Shown here: one piece after another, positions 21,520 through 34,540 of the stretch
Layout of the letters: the number at the start of each line of letters is the position of its first letter
Position numbering within the stretch: the stretch's first letter is position 1
Origin: Symsagittifera roscoffensis
Lineage: Eukaryota; Xenacoelomorpha; Acoela; Convolutidae
Direction: 5' to 3'
Assembly (NCBI RefSeq): GCF_963678635.1
Contig: NC_087070.1
Span: 28,206,848 to 28,270,847, forward strand
Length of the DNA: 64,000 nt
The notes under the pieces: model-generated
Databases searched by the model: none
The model's input: only the letters and a program-made list of their open reading frames with translations
Told to the model about the DNA's origin: nothing
Program-made: the position numbers and the translations under genes

Positions 21520-24060
21520 AATCATTTGCAACTAATTTTGCGCTAAAACCGTTTAGCAAATAGGAGCGTAAAATGATTTTGATTGGTTGCAAGTTTTCCA
21601 TCATTCGGTCCCTCAATCAAGAGAACAGCCCCCAAAAAAGCACAGTTTAAGTAGAATAGCCGGTTGCTGTACGATAACAAATATGGTTGCTGAAGCCATG
21701 CTTCACAAAACAGTTGCAAAAAATGTGCAATTAATTTTTCTTGACACGGAAAAAACATAAAAAGCAATCAAATGCAAATCAAAAAGCAACGAAACGTCAC
21801 TATTTATCGCGCTTTCCCAATCTAACATAATCGATTTAGGTAATGATTTTATAATTAATAATAAATCTAACCAATCCAGATCCGTAACTAAACCATGGAT
21901 AATTTCTTTACTTAAATATCGAAAAAAAATGCTCAAGAAAAAGTGAAATAGAATCAAGGTAATCTGTCTGCGGAAAATAAAAATGAAGCTAATGTTCCCT
22001 CTTTGGTTAAGGAGTTAAGCATGGTCATATCCGCACAAAAAAAACTTGAGGAACACTTGTTTTTTGTTTTCGATTTCTCTAAGAAACACTATTCAATTGG
22101 ATTTATATCATCTGATGCGACCAACAAAGCTCGAAAACATTTGAAAACATTTACTTTTCACCTGAAATAAAAAAAACACATAGATTTGGATTTTCCTATT
22201 TTAGTACGTTTTCTCGAGACGAACCAAAGTTAATTAACTAAATTTTAAGTGGAAAGAAGTCTTTGTCTAAAAACAAATTGTTTTTCGCGCGAAACAGAAA
22301 AAACTAGAGCAGACATGTTGTATTTTTGCTTCCAACAACAGAATCAAAACCACAAATAAGTTTTTGTTTTCACCAACCGACAGATATAAGAAATTGAATT
22401 GAAATTTTTAGCTAATCAATCATGACCCAAGACTTCGAAGTTTTTCAAATAGAACTTTCCAATTCTTTTCTCTAGATATTGAAAATCTAACCTTTTTGTT
22501 GTTAGGTCTTTGTATGTTCAAAAAGGCACTGCAATCGGCATGCAAATAAAAGCTAAACGTGTTTATCTAATTTTTGGCAACCCAGAAATCTCGCATTGAC
22601 CATTACTTTTTATCTGGCTAGAATTTATTCATCCTTGTCTGAATTTTCCAAATGCAAAAAATCATCTGGAAAACTGCATTCGACATGAACTATAAGAATA
22701 TTAATGGAAACTATTTTGTTGTCAAACTAAAAAACCTTAGAAAAAAAGAAAAGCTCTGTTAAGTTTCATTTCTTCCATTTAAAGTTTTCAGAAAAAAGGA
22801 TGGATATAAACCTCCCAACAAGATATTTTGACTTACTCACAACACCGTCATAAAAACAAACTACTCCAACATAAAAAATGGAACTAAGCAACAAAAAACG
22901 GAAAAAAACTATCTGGTAGGAAAAATGAAAAAAAAAACACTGTCTGAACTTTTAAGCTGAAAACGTGTTACTATAAACTGGCTGATACTGATGTTCGTTC
23001 ATATTAAGTTTCAGAAACTAATCAGATTTGTTCAGACAAGATGCATCTATGTCAAACTAGCTGGGGTGGCTAATTAATTTATACCGTTTAATAACTAATT
23101 ATACCGCTAACAATACCAATAATAACTAATTAAACGGTATTGTTAGCGCTATGAGTATGTGTGCGAAGGGTTTGAAGTTTACCCGTGTTTAAAGTTTACT
23201 TGGAAAAACTTGCCAAATATTTTAACCGAATTTTTGTGCACAATTTGGCGGCCAAAAATTGGTTTCCAGAGTTTCTGGGAAAACGTAACACCGGTGACGT
23301 TTTGAAGCGAAGAAGAAACACCCACCGTGACTGACGCAATTATGCAGCCAGCGTGCTATTTTTTGCCAAAATAATTTCATATGGTTTTGAAAAAGAGCAA
23401 ATTAATTTTTTGCTGGGTATGTTTTAGCTAACTCTCCAAACCAATATAGTTTCCAATTTGGGTTAAACTATCATGATAAAAAAAATTATTTTCTCTGTTT
23501 TTTTTTACTGCGTGCGGCAAAAAATCCACATTTGAAGTTTATGGTCATAAAGTGATAACCGAGAAGTTTTCAAAACTAATTGTAAGACTTTTCGATGCAT
23601 GACAAAAAACAAATGGTAACGGAAACACTGTCAAAAATATTAGCACTTTAAAAAGCAGAAATTATAATAGTTGTGGACAACTTAGCTTACATGTTTTCGA
23701 ATTGATCAACAGATGCATATAACAAGAATATTTTTGATCGGAATTATCTTCTAAAACTGTTTTTTCTTACTAATTTTGAAATTTCTTAGTTTTTCATAAA
23801 ATTTAACCAACAAAAGTATTAAAAACTTAGTTTAATTCAAAATCAAATTAGACAAAAAACTGGAACAATTAAAAAACAAGTTTTATTTTATGCTTCGAGA
23901 TATCTCACAGTAAAACATTGATAAGCAACCAATCATGACCCATGACTAAACCTTACGATAAAATGTTTGAAGCTATTCTTTCATATTTTCAAAAAACTAT
24001 GAGCTAACAATTTAGGAACAAGAACAATTAACACCTCGATTGCGCTTCAATCAATCAATC
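21520..24060. other. 2.5-kb AT-rich stretch without a recognised gene
   Basis: Stops are frequent in all frames, and short frames at 21,543-21,957 show no domain. The one structured item is a hairpin at 23,105-23,148. No LTR matching the far side of the BEL/Pao relic was found here. Confidence 0.45.
23105..23148. repeat. 13-bp perfect inverted repeat with 18-nt loop
   Basis: The arms are CGCTAACAATACC (23,105-23,117) and its exact complement (23,136-23,148). An overlapping alternative pairing uses TACCGTTTAAT just upstream with ATTAAACGGTA. It could form a cruciform; function is unknown. Confidence 0.55.
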
Positions 24061-24759
24061 ATCCTTATGTCAACATCCATTTTACCAATTTAGCAAACAA
24101 AAAAGGTATACAATTGCCGCGTCCAAGACTCCCAATACGGTCTTGTGATAATACCGCATCAACAAGGATAGTTGCTCTCTCGTCAGCATTAGTTGAACCC
24201 ATCACCTCCCACTATTCCGGATTACCGTTTTCACCATTACCATTACCGCCCCCTCCCGCTATGAAAATATTTATTTCTTCAAACGCGGGATTATCATTGA
24301 ACTCTTCGCCTAAGACTGCTCCAGTCAACTCACCTGTATACTTGTCATCTCTGCCGTTGACCGTAACTTCAAATATCCCTCAGCATTCAAATCTCGCTCA
24401 ACTCATATGCTTCGCATCGGTACAAATGACTTTTACTCGTCCGCATCTTGGCCACTACATACCGAATAATGCCTTCTAGAGACTTTTTCCCTCAACAACT
24501 GAACTAAGCCACACAGTTGGGACCTATTGCATCCTTAACACCCATATTGCAGCCATTCGCTTAAAACAGTTCATACAAAGCTGGTAGAACCGTTTACAGC
24601 AACCCAACATTGCAAGCTCAACTAGCACAACGTTTTCCAAAAACATTTCCTTTTGCGTACAGCTCAAAAAATTTTTCACCAACAATAGTACCGCAGCAGC
24701 ATCACTTTGCTTCTTCCTCGTATCCATCTATTTCTTTTCCCATAAACTTCACGGTTTAG

Positions 24760-25256
24760 AAGACGTCTTCACAGTTACTCGACAAGATCCCTTGCCGCAA
24801 TGGAAATTTTCCCAATACAACGGTGATCCACTCCAGTGGTGAGGACATCTTGGGCAGTTTAGAAGTGCTATGGACTCGCAAAACTTGTCCGATGATGTTA
24901 AATTACTTTACCTCAAAACGTTGGTCGCTATAGCGCAAATTTCAGATAGTGGTGCAAAGTACAAAGATGTTCTCATGAAAATTGAGCGTAAGTTTGGTCA
25001 ACCACAACTAGTCATCGGTGCATATCTGGAGAAACAAACAAAAACTGAGACAAATCCTCTGTATAGTCCCTGGTTGCAAGGTAAAAGCAATCATCCACTT
25101 TGGAAATTCAGCTTTTTCAAAGAAAACAAAACCCAACCCAACGCGCAGAATCCTGTGCGGAAAGTGAGCTTTTTTTCTCGCCTTCAGGGCAATCACATGT
25201 TTAGGAAAAAACCTAAGCCCAAAACATATCACAAACCCGAATGGAAGAGAACATAA
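24760..25256 (+). pseudogene. BEL/Pao gag relic (DUF1759)
   Basis: A QYNGDPLQW segment (family: F.GdpleW) precedes GQFRSAMDSQNLSDDVKLLY, then KYKDVLMKIERKFGQPQ, the usual nY..A...Le.rfG motif of Pao gag. A Lys-rich stretch follows. The part upstream (24,114-24,480, Pro/Ser-rich) may be the N-terminal region. Gag forms the particle shell in this family. Broken. Confidence 0.75.
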
Positions 25257-25639
25257 AATGTGTTTTTGCATGGAGCTGAGAGCATGTTTTAGGCCGTACT
25301 CTGGAAAATATTTTAGACCGTATCTGGGAGTACACTTTGCATACTTGTAAACACTACTGCAGTTAAATCAAAAGTGAGCGCACAAAACTCCACTTGTGCA
25401 ACATCCTTATCGAAAGTCATAGGTCTAATGCCAATCAAATGTCTATCAATTTCATTCAGTGCTTTTGAAACTAATGCACTTCAACCTGCAGTCATTTTTG
25501 TTTGTCATTTGATCTCGCACCTAGAATGAACCTGACAGGTGATAAAATCGAGTTGACTGTAAACGGTTTCAATTCAACTGAGGTTATCGTCTCAAAGCAA
25601 GTTGACTTAATAGTCACAGCTGAAACTAATCCCGAAATA

Positions 25640-25967
25640 TATTTTTTTTGTGTGCGCCTATGACATTAAATTAGGTTCAGATATAATCAATTTTTCCAAC
25701 TTGCAAGAGAGTTATCCCCACTTGGAACCTGTTTTTATAGCCGAATACCGATATGCGGATCTAGAAACGATTTTAGGTCAAGATTTCTATGAATATGTCC
25801 GTCCTATAAAGTACTGTCGAGCTAAAAATCAAACAGCTCCTTTTGTTGTTCTTCTCCCCATTGTTTGGTTGTTAAGTGGTCCTCTTCTTTCCTCTAGTGA
25901 TCTCCACGTGCTTGAAATACACCCTCGAGGATGTAAATTCAATAGAGCAGGTCAAATCCTGGTATGA
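25640..25967 (+). pseudogene. BEL/Pao protease-region relic (DUF1758-like)
   Basis: The sequence reads YADLETILGQDFYEYVRPIK, then TAPFVVLLPIVWLLSGPL. This matches the family pattern ILGqD.y..i.Pi.y and gWvLSGPl, found downstream of the catalytic Asp in BEL/Pao proteases. Broken. Confidence 0.75.
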
Positions 25968-26059
25968 ACTTTAATCCTACTCGGCCGATAAAAGGGTCAA
26001 TAAAATCCTCGAGTCAACTACCATAAACGATTGTCATAGCTACTCCGTAGGCTGAAAAC

Positions 26060-26640
26060 AACTTAGAATTGGCGAACTATTTTTCCCCCGTTGGTTCAAA
26101 TGAAGTCTTTGAAAAACTTTCAGAAAAAAAAACGAAACATTTAAAGAACCGTATGCAAAATGCAAAAACCATTCGTGATGACTATGACAAAGGGTATGAG
26201 GTGAAATTTAAAGCCCAAGACCCCAGACACCGTTCCGCGAGTGAATATCATCTTCCTTACAACCCGATTATTAACCCCAACAAGCCGGGAAAAGTTCGGC
26301 GTGTCCTCAACGGAGCATCCAAAAGTCATGGACCTTCCCTCAAAAACAGCTCTACTGGTTGATAGAGACTTGATTCAAAACCTTCTAGCCGTAATAATGA
26401 GGTTCCGCGGGACTAGTATTGTGTTTCTGCTGATAATAAAAGAAAGTTTTTCCAGGTTGGTGTGCTTGCGGATGATCAACCATCACTGCGATTCCTGTGG
26501 CAGAACCTATGTAGTACCAGAACCTATGTAGTAAAGTACCAAAACACCCGAAATATTTTGGGGGCTTGGGAATCCCCACATGCACTAAATTCGTACTTCA
26601 AAAAAATCTGACAATCCAGATGCAGCTTCTGCAGTGATGC
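26060..26640 (+). pseudogene. BEL/Pao reverse transcriptase relic
   Basis: It contains EYHLPYNPIINPNKPGKVRR with VLNGASKSHG directly after (family: P....KvRvVfDgSak..g.SLN). A later stretch has VGVLADDQPSLRFLW, close to the BEL pattern qV.i...dqd.lrFLW. The catalytic YMDD-type box is not recognisable. Broken. Confidence 0.8.
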
Positions 26641-26929
26641 AAAAATCTAAAAGAACAATTACTTTGTCGCATTGGAACACCCTGAAGAAGCTTTGAAGCT
26701 AGATAAAAATCTTGTAGAGCTTCCTAAGTTGGGAAGTTTTTAGTTGACGAAATTTTTAAGCAATGTAAGAATAATACAAAACGAGTTAAGAAAGTCAAGT
26801 GAAGAAGTAGGTCAGGTCCAAAAAAAGCTTAGATGGCAAAGATAAAGCGTCACATGTACTAGGTTCAAGTAAACACCAGATACATGACACATTAGTGTTA
26901 AGCCTGGGTAGAATAGAGATTGAAAAACA

Positions 26930-27606
26930 ATGTTACGGAGCGCATGGTTTTATGCTTTGTCTCTTCAGTCTTTGAAGCCATCAGGCTGGTTGCTCCATAC
27001 ACTGTGTGGGTTTGTCTCCTTCAGAAAGAATTTTGGGGAATCAGTGGTCAACAGTGGGATGTCCCTCATCCAGAAAACCTTGCTGAAAAACTCCTCTCAT
27101 GGCATTTCGGCTTACCCTCTTAGGTCAACTAACAATTCCCCGCTGATTTTTTCCGTTTGCAAATGAAAAAATTTAAAAAACATTTTTTTGCTGATAGTTC
27201 GTACGAGGTCTTCTGTACAGTTGGATTTGTTCATGCGCGCTTTTTCGATACTCAAGAGACCAAACTCTGCTTCTATCTGGATAAAGCGCGAGTAGCGCCA
27301 ACAAATGCTGTATCTATCCCTGAATTAGAATAGCAAGCTGCGTTATTGGCCACACGCCCCCAGGAGAACATTATTACCATTCCAATTAGCAATGTCCTCA
27401 TGTGGACAGACATCACCACATTGTTCATACAGCACCTCCAGTGGCTCTACTTATCATCAAAACAACTAGTAACAATCGTGAACGAATGGCGCTGTGTCAA
27501 CACCGGAAACATTCCCGCGGATACTGGTACTCGAGATAATGCTGCCGGTGCTTCAAAAAACAGCAGCTGGAACCAAGATCCCAGCTTCCTAAGAACCTAT
27601 GACTGA
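26930..27606 (+). pseudogene. BEL/Pao RNase H region relic
   Basis: The first part matches the connection region (family: D.iGl..P....k.llQ.lw....WD). The second part has a FFADSSYEVFCTVGF stretch (family: FaDAS..ayGav), RVAPTNAVSIPELE, and TGNIPADTGTRD (family: NPADv.SRG). Broken. Confidence 0.75.
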
Positions 27607-28249
27607 CCTTGTCGTCCAAACTTTGAAAAAATCATCAAAACGAGACTCAATGGTCCTGTTGACGATGTTATTGTTACCGCATCTAATTTCGTCGCAAAAC
27701 GGGCACTAATCAATCCCATCATCCCTCGTCCTCAATACATTTTTTTTGTTAAGTTGTTACCCATTGTAGTTTTTGTCCTCAGTATAAATCTTAGGTACCA
27801 TAGTTACCTTGAAGCAACACTTAGAACCGTCGAACCCTTTGAGCTAAAAAAAAAACGAAATTCAAACTATTGTTTCTCTCACAAAAAGCGGCATTCGCGC
27901 CAGAATTCAAATTGTTAAGTTCTGAGAAACCTGTAAAGAATCTAACGTTTACTGCAAAACTCTTCCTCTTTGTCGGCTCTGGCTGTCTTTTGCGGTCCAC
28001 AGGCCGCATAAGCCGTCTTTCTGAAACTGAATTCAAAACAAAACATCCCATCATACTTGATGGTCATCGCCCCTTTGTGAAATCCTTCGTAATTTAATTG
28101 CACTGCAAACATACGCATACGCACCAATCTACATTTTGTTGTATCGTGTCATCTTGCATTTAGGCTCCTTACTACGCAACATTGTTTGAAGTGCCAGTAG
28201 TTAATGTATAATCTGCCAGTCGAGAACTTAGGTTATAGCCAGGCTCAAT

Positions 28250-29000
28250 GCATTAGTTACGGCGTAGACTAATTCGGACCCTTTAATTTAACAATTCGCC
28301 GGAGCTTATGAAACATTGGGCGTTTTTCTGTACTTGTTTGACCACAAGAGCCAACCACATAGAATTCGTTTTAGGAGGCTAGCTCTTTCATAATTGGAGT
28401 AAAAAGATTCATCGCTAGGCGTGGAACCCCCTCAATAAATTGGTCTGACAATGGAACGAACTTTGTCGGCGCAGAGAAAAGATTTCCATCTGTGCACTCG
28501 ATTACAGAAAGACCTTGCAGCCGCCCATCTTGTACATAACGGTATAGAATTGAAACGAAACCCTCCATCCTCGCCACACCATGGTCGCTCGTGGGAACGG
28601 CTTGTACGTTGTTGCAAGAGTGTTCTGTTCACAGCTCGTAAAATGAATAAAGAATCTCTTTAGACAACTCTCTGCCTTGGAGAGCAGTCTCTAAATGAGC
28701 GTCCTCTTACACCTTTCGGCAATGAACCAAGGGAACTCGAGGCACTTACGCGTAACCATTTCTTTGCGGAACAGCATTCCGTGAAACTTCCTTCAGTCGC
28801 AACGAATCATCACTTGGACCACCGCAAAAACTACCGCGGCGCACATTCAATCTGGAAGCGTGGGTTGGGAGAGAATTAACCTCTATCAACAATTGCTATA
28901 AGTGGCACACACCCGCCGAACATGTCCTCAAGCCCGGAGATCTTGTTTGGATTGTAGCTCCCGCGAGTACTACCCCTTAGCGCGTATCTTAACTCTGATT
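28250..29000 (+). pseudogene. BEL/Pao integrase relic
   Basis: A NGIELKRNPPSSPHHGRSWE segment followed by RLVRCCKSVL matches the conserved W.FnPP.aPH.GG.WErlvr.vK of BEL integrases. Farther on are ERPLTPF and LEALTRNHFF (family: NsRPLt..s.d.....LtPnHfL). Broken. Confidence 0.8.
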
Positions 29001-29182
29001 TTTGGCTGAGATGAGATCGCCCGCTCCGCTCTCCTGAAAACCAGCACACGAAAATGAAGTCGTCCTCTTATAAAAATTGTTTGTTTTGGGGCCCTAGGAT
29101 GTTTTCATTTGAAATGAAAGTGAGAAAGCAGTTTGTCAAACTATAGTTTGAATTATAAAGGCAATAAATTAAAGACAGACAA

Positions 29183-29280
29183 GCTGCGATGGCCGAGAGG
29201 CTAATGCAACTGCGCATAGATTCGATTCAGCTATTTAAAATAAGCTTCGGCGCGGGTTCCGCCCTGGACCTAAATTATTT
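29183..29280 (+). tRNA. Degenerate tRNA-like sequence (Ser/Leu type)
   Basis: A good internal promoter A box, TGGCCGAGAGGCTAATGCA, starts at 29,190, preceded by a GCTGCGA acceptor-like arm. A B-box-like CGCGGGTTCCGCCCTGG follows at about 29,250, but it lacks the full GGTTCRANNCC consensus. The GGCCGAG D-arm is typical of tRNA-Ser and tRNA-Leu. The acceptor arm does not close cleanly and the anticodon stem is unclear; an intron or decay is possible. It may be a pseudogene or SINE-derived. Confidence 0.35.
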
Positions 29281-29553
29281 TATGATTTCTAAAAGCGTAA
29301 TAACGTAACAATAAGTTTATAAAACATAAAACTTCATGTCTGCTGTCAACTTCTGCTGCAAAAACAACGAATCGATGTTTGTTTCTGAAATTTCCGATAT
29401 TTCAGAAAAGAGTTATGGTCGTTTTGTGACTATTTTTTACCGATAAGTTTCATTGAATTTACGGCTGAATCTGATTTTTTTTTTGATCCTATCTACCCTT
29501 CAAACCCGAGCAACCGATTAAACCGAATTGAGGTAGAATTAAGTAAGTTATTT

Positions 29554-30456
29554 TTGCAGTACTGTTCCAAGACAAAACCAGTGCCACAAGAAAAAACAGT
29601 ACCATCATAGTACTGGAACACTACTGTTACAGTGCTCTAGTTTTTGTTTCACTGTTTTTCTCCTCGAACAGCAAGGGAATTTTTTCTAAATTATGAATTG
29701 ATTCAAGTCGTTACAGTCAAAAAAGCCAACAAAGAAACCTTAAGGTATAGAAACCACGTAAATTGCAGTTCAGGATGAAAATTATAAAGGGCTTGGGACT
29801 TAGAAGGCTTGAGCAACAAAAATTGCCTGGAAGTACGACAATTTTGGGTAAGCATGTGAATAAGAAAGTATATTTTTGAAAACGTTGATGGGCCCCAAGC
29901 CCTCACAGCTAAAACTCAGTTGCTGAGCGCCAAAAATGATGTGTCGCATAGAACAACTTTCAAAAAAAACTGCCGGCACCAGGGTCATTTGTAGGGTTGA
30001 GTGCAATTATGACGCAAAAAATTGTCATAATTTTCGAGAAAGAAAAAAAGAATAGCTGCGAAAAAGGATCGTTCTTGGTAAATATTGTTAGTAGTAACAG
30101 GAAAACATCGTTACCCAAGAGCGAAGAGTTATTGGAAAGCTGTACCCATAAAAACCGGTCCACGAACTAGAACGTTTAAAAACTTAAGAAGACAATTTAA
30201 TTTCTGTTGTGAATAAAGTACGGATTTACCTGATGTTCTGATCTTGTTTCTGAATTAAAAATTTTTTCGGGACCGTAGTGATGCTAATTAAACCCGAGAA
30301 TTCTTAGTAAAAATCAGTAAAATTCCGGTTATGCAACAGCTAAACTCCTGTATTCTTCACTGATGTGGTAATGATCAGTTTTGTTAGTTTCAGAAAAAAG
30401 TACTGATGCAATACCGAATCAGTACCGAAACAGTACTGACTGGAACAGTACTGCAA
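29554..30456. mobile_element. Possible MITE bounded by 16-bp perfect inverted repeats
   Basis: TTGCAGTACTGTTCCA (29,554-29,569) recurs as its exact complement at 30,441-30,456. The motif CAGTACTG or AGTACTGG recurs near both ends (29,555-29,640 and 30,395-30,560). The interior has no recognisable gene. The symmetric ends suggest a small nonautonomous element, but no target duplication was found. Confidence 0.45.
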
Positions 30457-30459
30457 CTT

Positions 30460-31090
30460 TTTGTCCTAATTTTACCCCTGCTCAGTGCTATCGTAGCAAT
30501 TACCCAGTATTGTTACAAAACTGTTTTTGTACGGTTGCACTACTGAAATAGTACTGGTTTTAACTGACAGACTGATGCGGGGGATTATTCTAAGTTGACC
30601 GTCTCTGTTTAGTTGGTTCAATTTGGTTTATTTCATGTGTTCTATGTTTTTACATGGGAGGAAACAATCACCGTGATACTTTCAAACCAAGCTAATGGCA
30701 TGCTTTTGGCACAAATTACTTAGGAGGCTACCTGCCATGAATTTTTTTGCCCTATTTTGCGATTATTACGACTGGAACTTCATATGGAAAACGTTTCATC
30801 CTCTTGAACGATTTTGTTTGATATAGATTTGACTAGACGCAAAAATTTAATACCAACACCTGAGAAAAGTGACTTTGTGATACGTGAAAAACTTCGCCCA
30901 AGGGCATTTTTAATGCTGTTAGTTCGTTCTCAATCTGTCGTAGCAATTATATGACGGAACAATTTCATTGATGCAATTTTCAACCAAAGTATCTTGCTTT
31001 ATCTTGCATTGAACAAAACTGATTCAATTGGTTTGCATCAGTCATCAGGGTTTCATTAGAAAAAGGTTCAATCTAATAATATGCAATTCA
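30460..31090. other. Gene-free stretch
   Basis: About 630 bp of AT-rich DNA between the inverted-repeat element and the Ty3/gypsy relic. It may hold an LTR of that relic, but no matching sequence was found beyond 42.6 kb. Confidence 0.35.
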
Positions 31091-31119
31091 TTTTTGATTT
31101 TGTTAGACAAAAAACTTTG

Positions 31120-33480
31120 GGTCTAATTTCCTAAGATGAAGCATACACGGGAAGCATTAAGGTGAAGCTTATATTGGAGTATATACCTATTGATTGTAAA
31201 TCTATATTGGGGTTATGAGCAATAGCTCTGATACTTTCTGGTGAAAATTTCTTTAATGGTTGCATAAGTGTAGTGTATGGGGTGAGAAAATAGTATTTAT
31301 TTTCATCCGGATTTAGCCTTACAACCTTGTGGCTCTTTTCAATCCACATGGGACGGTTGTATCCCCAAAATGTGTTTGTCTAGAAAGTGTGCCGACCAAC
31401 GTACTTTATTTTTGTAGATTATAGGGATTCTTAACATCTTTTATCTTCAAAAACATATAATGGTGATACTTTTTTGTAGATGTGTAATACCATAGTATGT
31501 TTCCTTTATAATCACTGAAATTTGATCTATTGCCTCATAATAAATATCCTGCATAAGGTATTTTTAGTACTGTGAGTGCAAGAGATTGTAAAATTTGTGT
31601 TCGTTCGAGTTCACACACATAAGGGATGAACTGTTTCTAATTCTGATAGTGACATTTCTTGAAAGATTCTGCTTGTTGTGTAATTCAATTTTATGACTAA
31701 GTGGATGTCATAGTGAAATGAGCCAAAATAAGTATTGTTCATGAGTGATAGTTCTTGTAAAATTGTGCTGCATTTGTCATATGGGCAAAATTTTCCACCA
31801 GTATTTCCTATGTTTTTCAAAATAATACTGGGATGTATGAGTTTTCGTCATTATCAAAAATATGATGCGTTGGATTTGGGTTAATTAATTTTTTCTGTTT
31901 TCACGTCGAAAACTTTTTCGTATTCGGCAAGAATTTCTGACTATTGTGTTTTTTAAAGAGGAGTTGTATATGCAGGCGAGTTCTGTTTCGGGATAAAATT
32001 GAAAGCGTGTTAACTTATTTTCTATTCCATCGAAATTTTTATAACGATTTCTGTTTTGTTTGATTTTATCAGGGTTTACTTTATCATAAGGGATTGATTC
32101 AAAAAAGTATTTTTGATGAAATTTTATCATTCTTCCGTGAATTCTTACATTTTGAAATGTGGTACATGTGTCTTCAGGGAACCAAACAGTAGTTGCTTGT
32201 GTTCTTGTTGTTAGATCGCAATAACCCTGGTCATTTTCGCAAGAAAAGCGAAATTCTTGAAAAATTATGGTGTAGCCTTTTAAATTTTGTGTTATTTGTA
32301 CTTTTTCTGATTGGGTTTTCCAATTTTAGAAAATTATTTATTGATCTCCTTTTTTTATATCTGCTTTCCAAGATAATTGTGTAGGATAGTCCCAAATATG
32401 AGTTGTAGAATGTTATGTATCCAAGTGTCTTTTATACATCTATCGTATTTATAGTTAAGTTCTGTTGTGATAAGTGGGGGAGGTAAGTATTGAGCTGTTA
32501 TAATTGTTGGAGCTAGGGGAGAGGTTGATGTATTAATCTTTTTAATTTTACTGTTAATTCAAGGTTAAGTGTTAAGTTGTCTTGTTTAAGGATCTTTTTG
32601 TTTTGTTCCTGTATGCCTTTGTTTAATTCGTGTCTGTATTGTAACCTGTTGAGTGCCCAACTATGTAATTTGTTGCTATCAAGATGTTGAACAAAAAAAA
32701 GGAGGAGGTGCTTTGAATGTATTCCAAATTAATCGTAGAAGTATATTATTGGTTAAAAGTTTTTTTATATCTATCATCTAAATTTGTAGGGAAAATTAGT
32801 GGAAATGTTGTTGTTGGAGTTTGACTTATCCTTGAAGGGATTGAAGGTAGTGATAAGGTTTCTGGTGATGGCTAAGATGTATCGGATGAGTTATCTATAG
32901 GGTTGCTCACCAAAATTGGTTCACCTTGTGTGAAAGCTTGTGTCATCCAATGTGGGAGACGTTGTGTTGAAGTTGGTGGTTCAAAGGGATTTTCACGAAG
33001 TTGTTCGGATGTGGGGGTTGATCTTAAGTAACCCAATAGTATGTTCGGTGTGTTTTTTTTGTGAAATCGTTTGTAATGGTGGAAATGTGCAAAGGATTTG
33101 GGGATGATGATGAGGGTATATTAAAATGAACTCTGGGAGTTGTAAAATTTCTGTCACGTCTTGTACGTGTGATTTGTTTATCTATTGTAGATGTCTGAAC
33201 TTGGTTTTGACTAGATTGTCTTGTTATAGTAAGATCTTGTGGTAGATAAGGATAGATTTTGTATATTGGTTCGTATTGTGTTTTGCTTAGGGGTGCGTGG
33301 CGAACTACGGGTTCTAAAGGTTCTGATAATAGTGAATGTCTTTCTTCAAATGTATATGGATTTTCTTGAAATGAAAGACGTGTTGATGATTGGGGGTAGT
33401 TTGTCTGAACAGACGTTGGTGTTATTGGAGATTCCTGGGATAGTTGGAGTCTGTTGTGTTGGTTGTTGATTAGCAACTTT
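31120..33480 (-). pseudogene. Env-like third region of the Ty3/gypsy relic
   Basis: The minus strand downstream of integrase carries a Pro/Ser/Thr-rich frame (33,024-33,476) and, farther on, frames at 31,885-32,130, 31,611-31,820 and 31,131-31,349. The last includes KYYFLTPYTTLMQPLKKFSP. I recall a similar block in envelope-like third ORFs of related elements, but I cannot verify it. No clear fusion peptide or transmembrane anchor was identified. Broken. Confidence 0.45.
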
Positions 33481-34540
33481 GAAATATTTTAAATAATTTT
33501 TGCTGACGAAGAAAAAATATATTGCTTAAAAAAATCTTCAAAGAAATTGTTTAAGACTTTTATTGCCAGTGCAAAAGTAATTTTTGCCTTTTTTTATACA
33601 TTTCATATTGTCAAAACTAGGGAGATTAGAAAAACGACGAATATCACTAAAAGAGAAGAGATGTCTTTCTTGTTGAATAAATGTCTGAACATTTAGTTTT
33701 GTTGAATTATCGTACCTGAGGAGAAGATCAAGGATTTTTGCGAAGTTGAGATAGGCTTTCTGAAGGGATCAAAAAACTACGAAAAAACTGCAAAAAATCT
33801 AGAGAAGGAGAAATTGTTCAAAAGTGTCTTTGAAAAAAAATATACTAATTTGAACGAAGATTGATAGAAATGAAAAAGTTTTGAGATTATTAAATTGAGG
33901 AGTCGAACTGAGTGAGAGAGAAGCATTTGAGAAATGATTCGTTTTGTAAAACATTTTTTTATTTTCCGACGCAAAACTTGCGTGTGGTCAGATTGTTTAT
34001 TGATTTTTGACAAGTAAGTTGGATATAAGCAATTTTTAGTGAGGGGAAGTCTGAGGGTCTAGGAATGAGCTTTCTAGTTTTTTTTATTGGATGATTGTGG
34101 GTATTCAGGAGTTATGTCTATTTTAGGCTAAATTATCATGTCTTAATTTTACCTAAAGCTAATTTAAAATTCTTCCTTGAGGGAAATTTAAAGTGTAAGC
34201 TGAGACAAAATTGTTGATCTTTGTACTAGTTGTTAGGGGAGGGTTGTAACATTCAGATTTTGTTTATTTCAGTTGTGAAAATTGATGTGGATATTTTTGA
34301 CCTGGAGGTCTGTAAGTTATAGTTTCTTATATGTTTGAAGTCTGTAAAGTGTCGGCTAAAGAATTGGTGTCAGAATGGGATGGTGTTTAAATAGCTTCTG
34401 ATTGGTTTAAGTTGAACTAGTTATTCAAGAGTGTCAGCATGAATTATTGAAAAGAGAAGAAAAGTTTGTTACATTTTAAAAAGTTTAAGATGATTAGTTC
34501 TTTATAAAGAGGTTTTCGAATTTCAACTTTCTTCAATATT

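Larger units (their letters stand above)
24060..29030 (+). mobile_element. BEL/Pao LTR retroelement fossil
   Basis: On the + strand, in order, are Pao-type gag (DUF1759), aspartic protease (DUF1758-like), reverse transcriptase, RNase H and integrase relics, which together identify a BEL/Pao element. It spans about 5 kb, a little short for the family. No flanking LTR pair, primer-binding site or polypurine tract was recognised, so the ends are approximate. It is heavily broken, with probably twenty or so interruptions, and looks old. Confidence 0.85.

Noticed and set aside
22110-22140. Similarity to 48,585-48,610 (TGATGCGACCAAC followed by CTCGA)
   Set aside because: Only about 25 bp match with no extension on either side, which is too short to call a repeat family.
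23000-29200. LTR pair of the BEL/Pao relic
   Set aside because: The flanks at 23.0-24.1 and 29.0-29.2 kb share no visible block.
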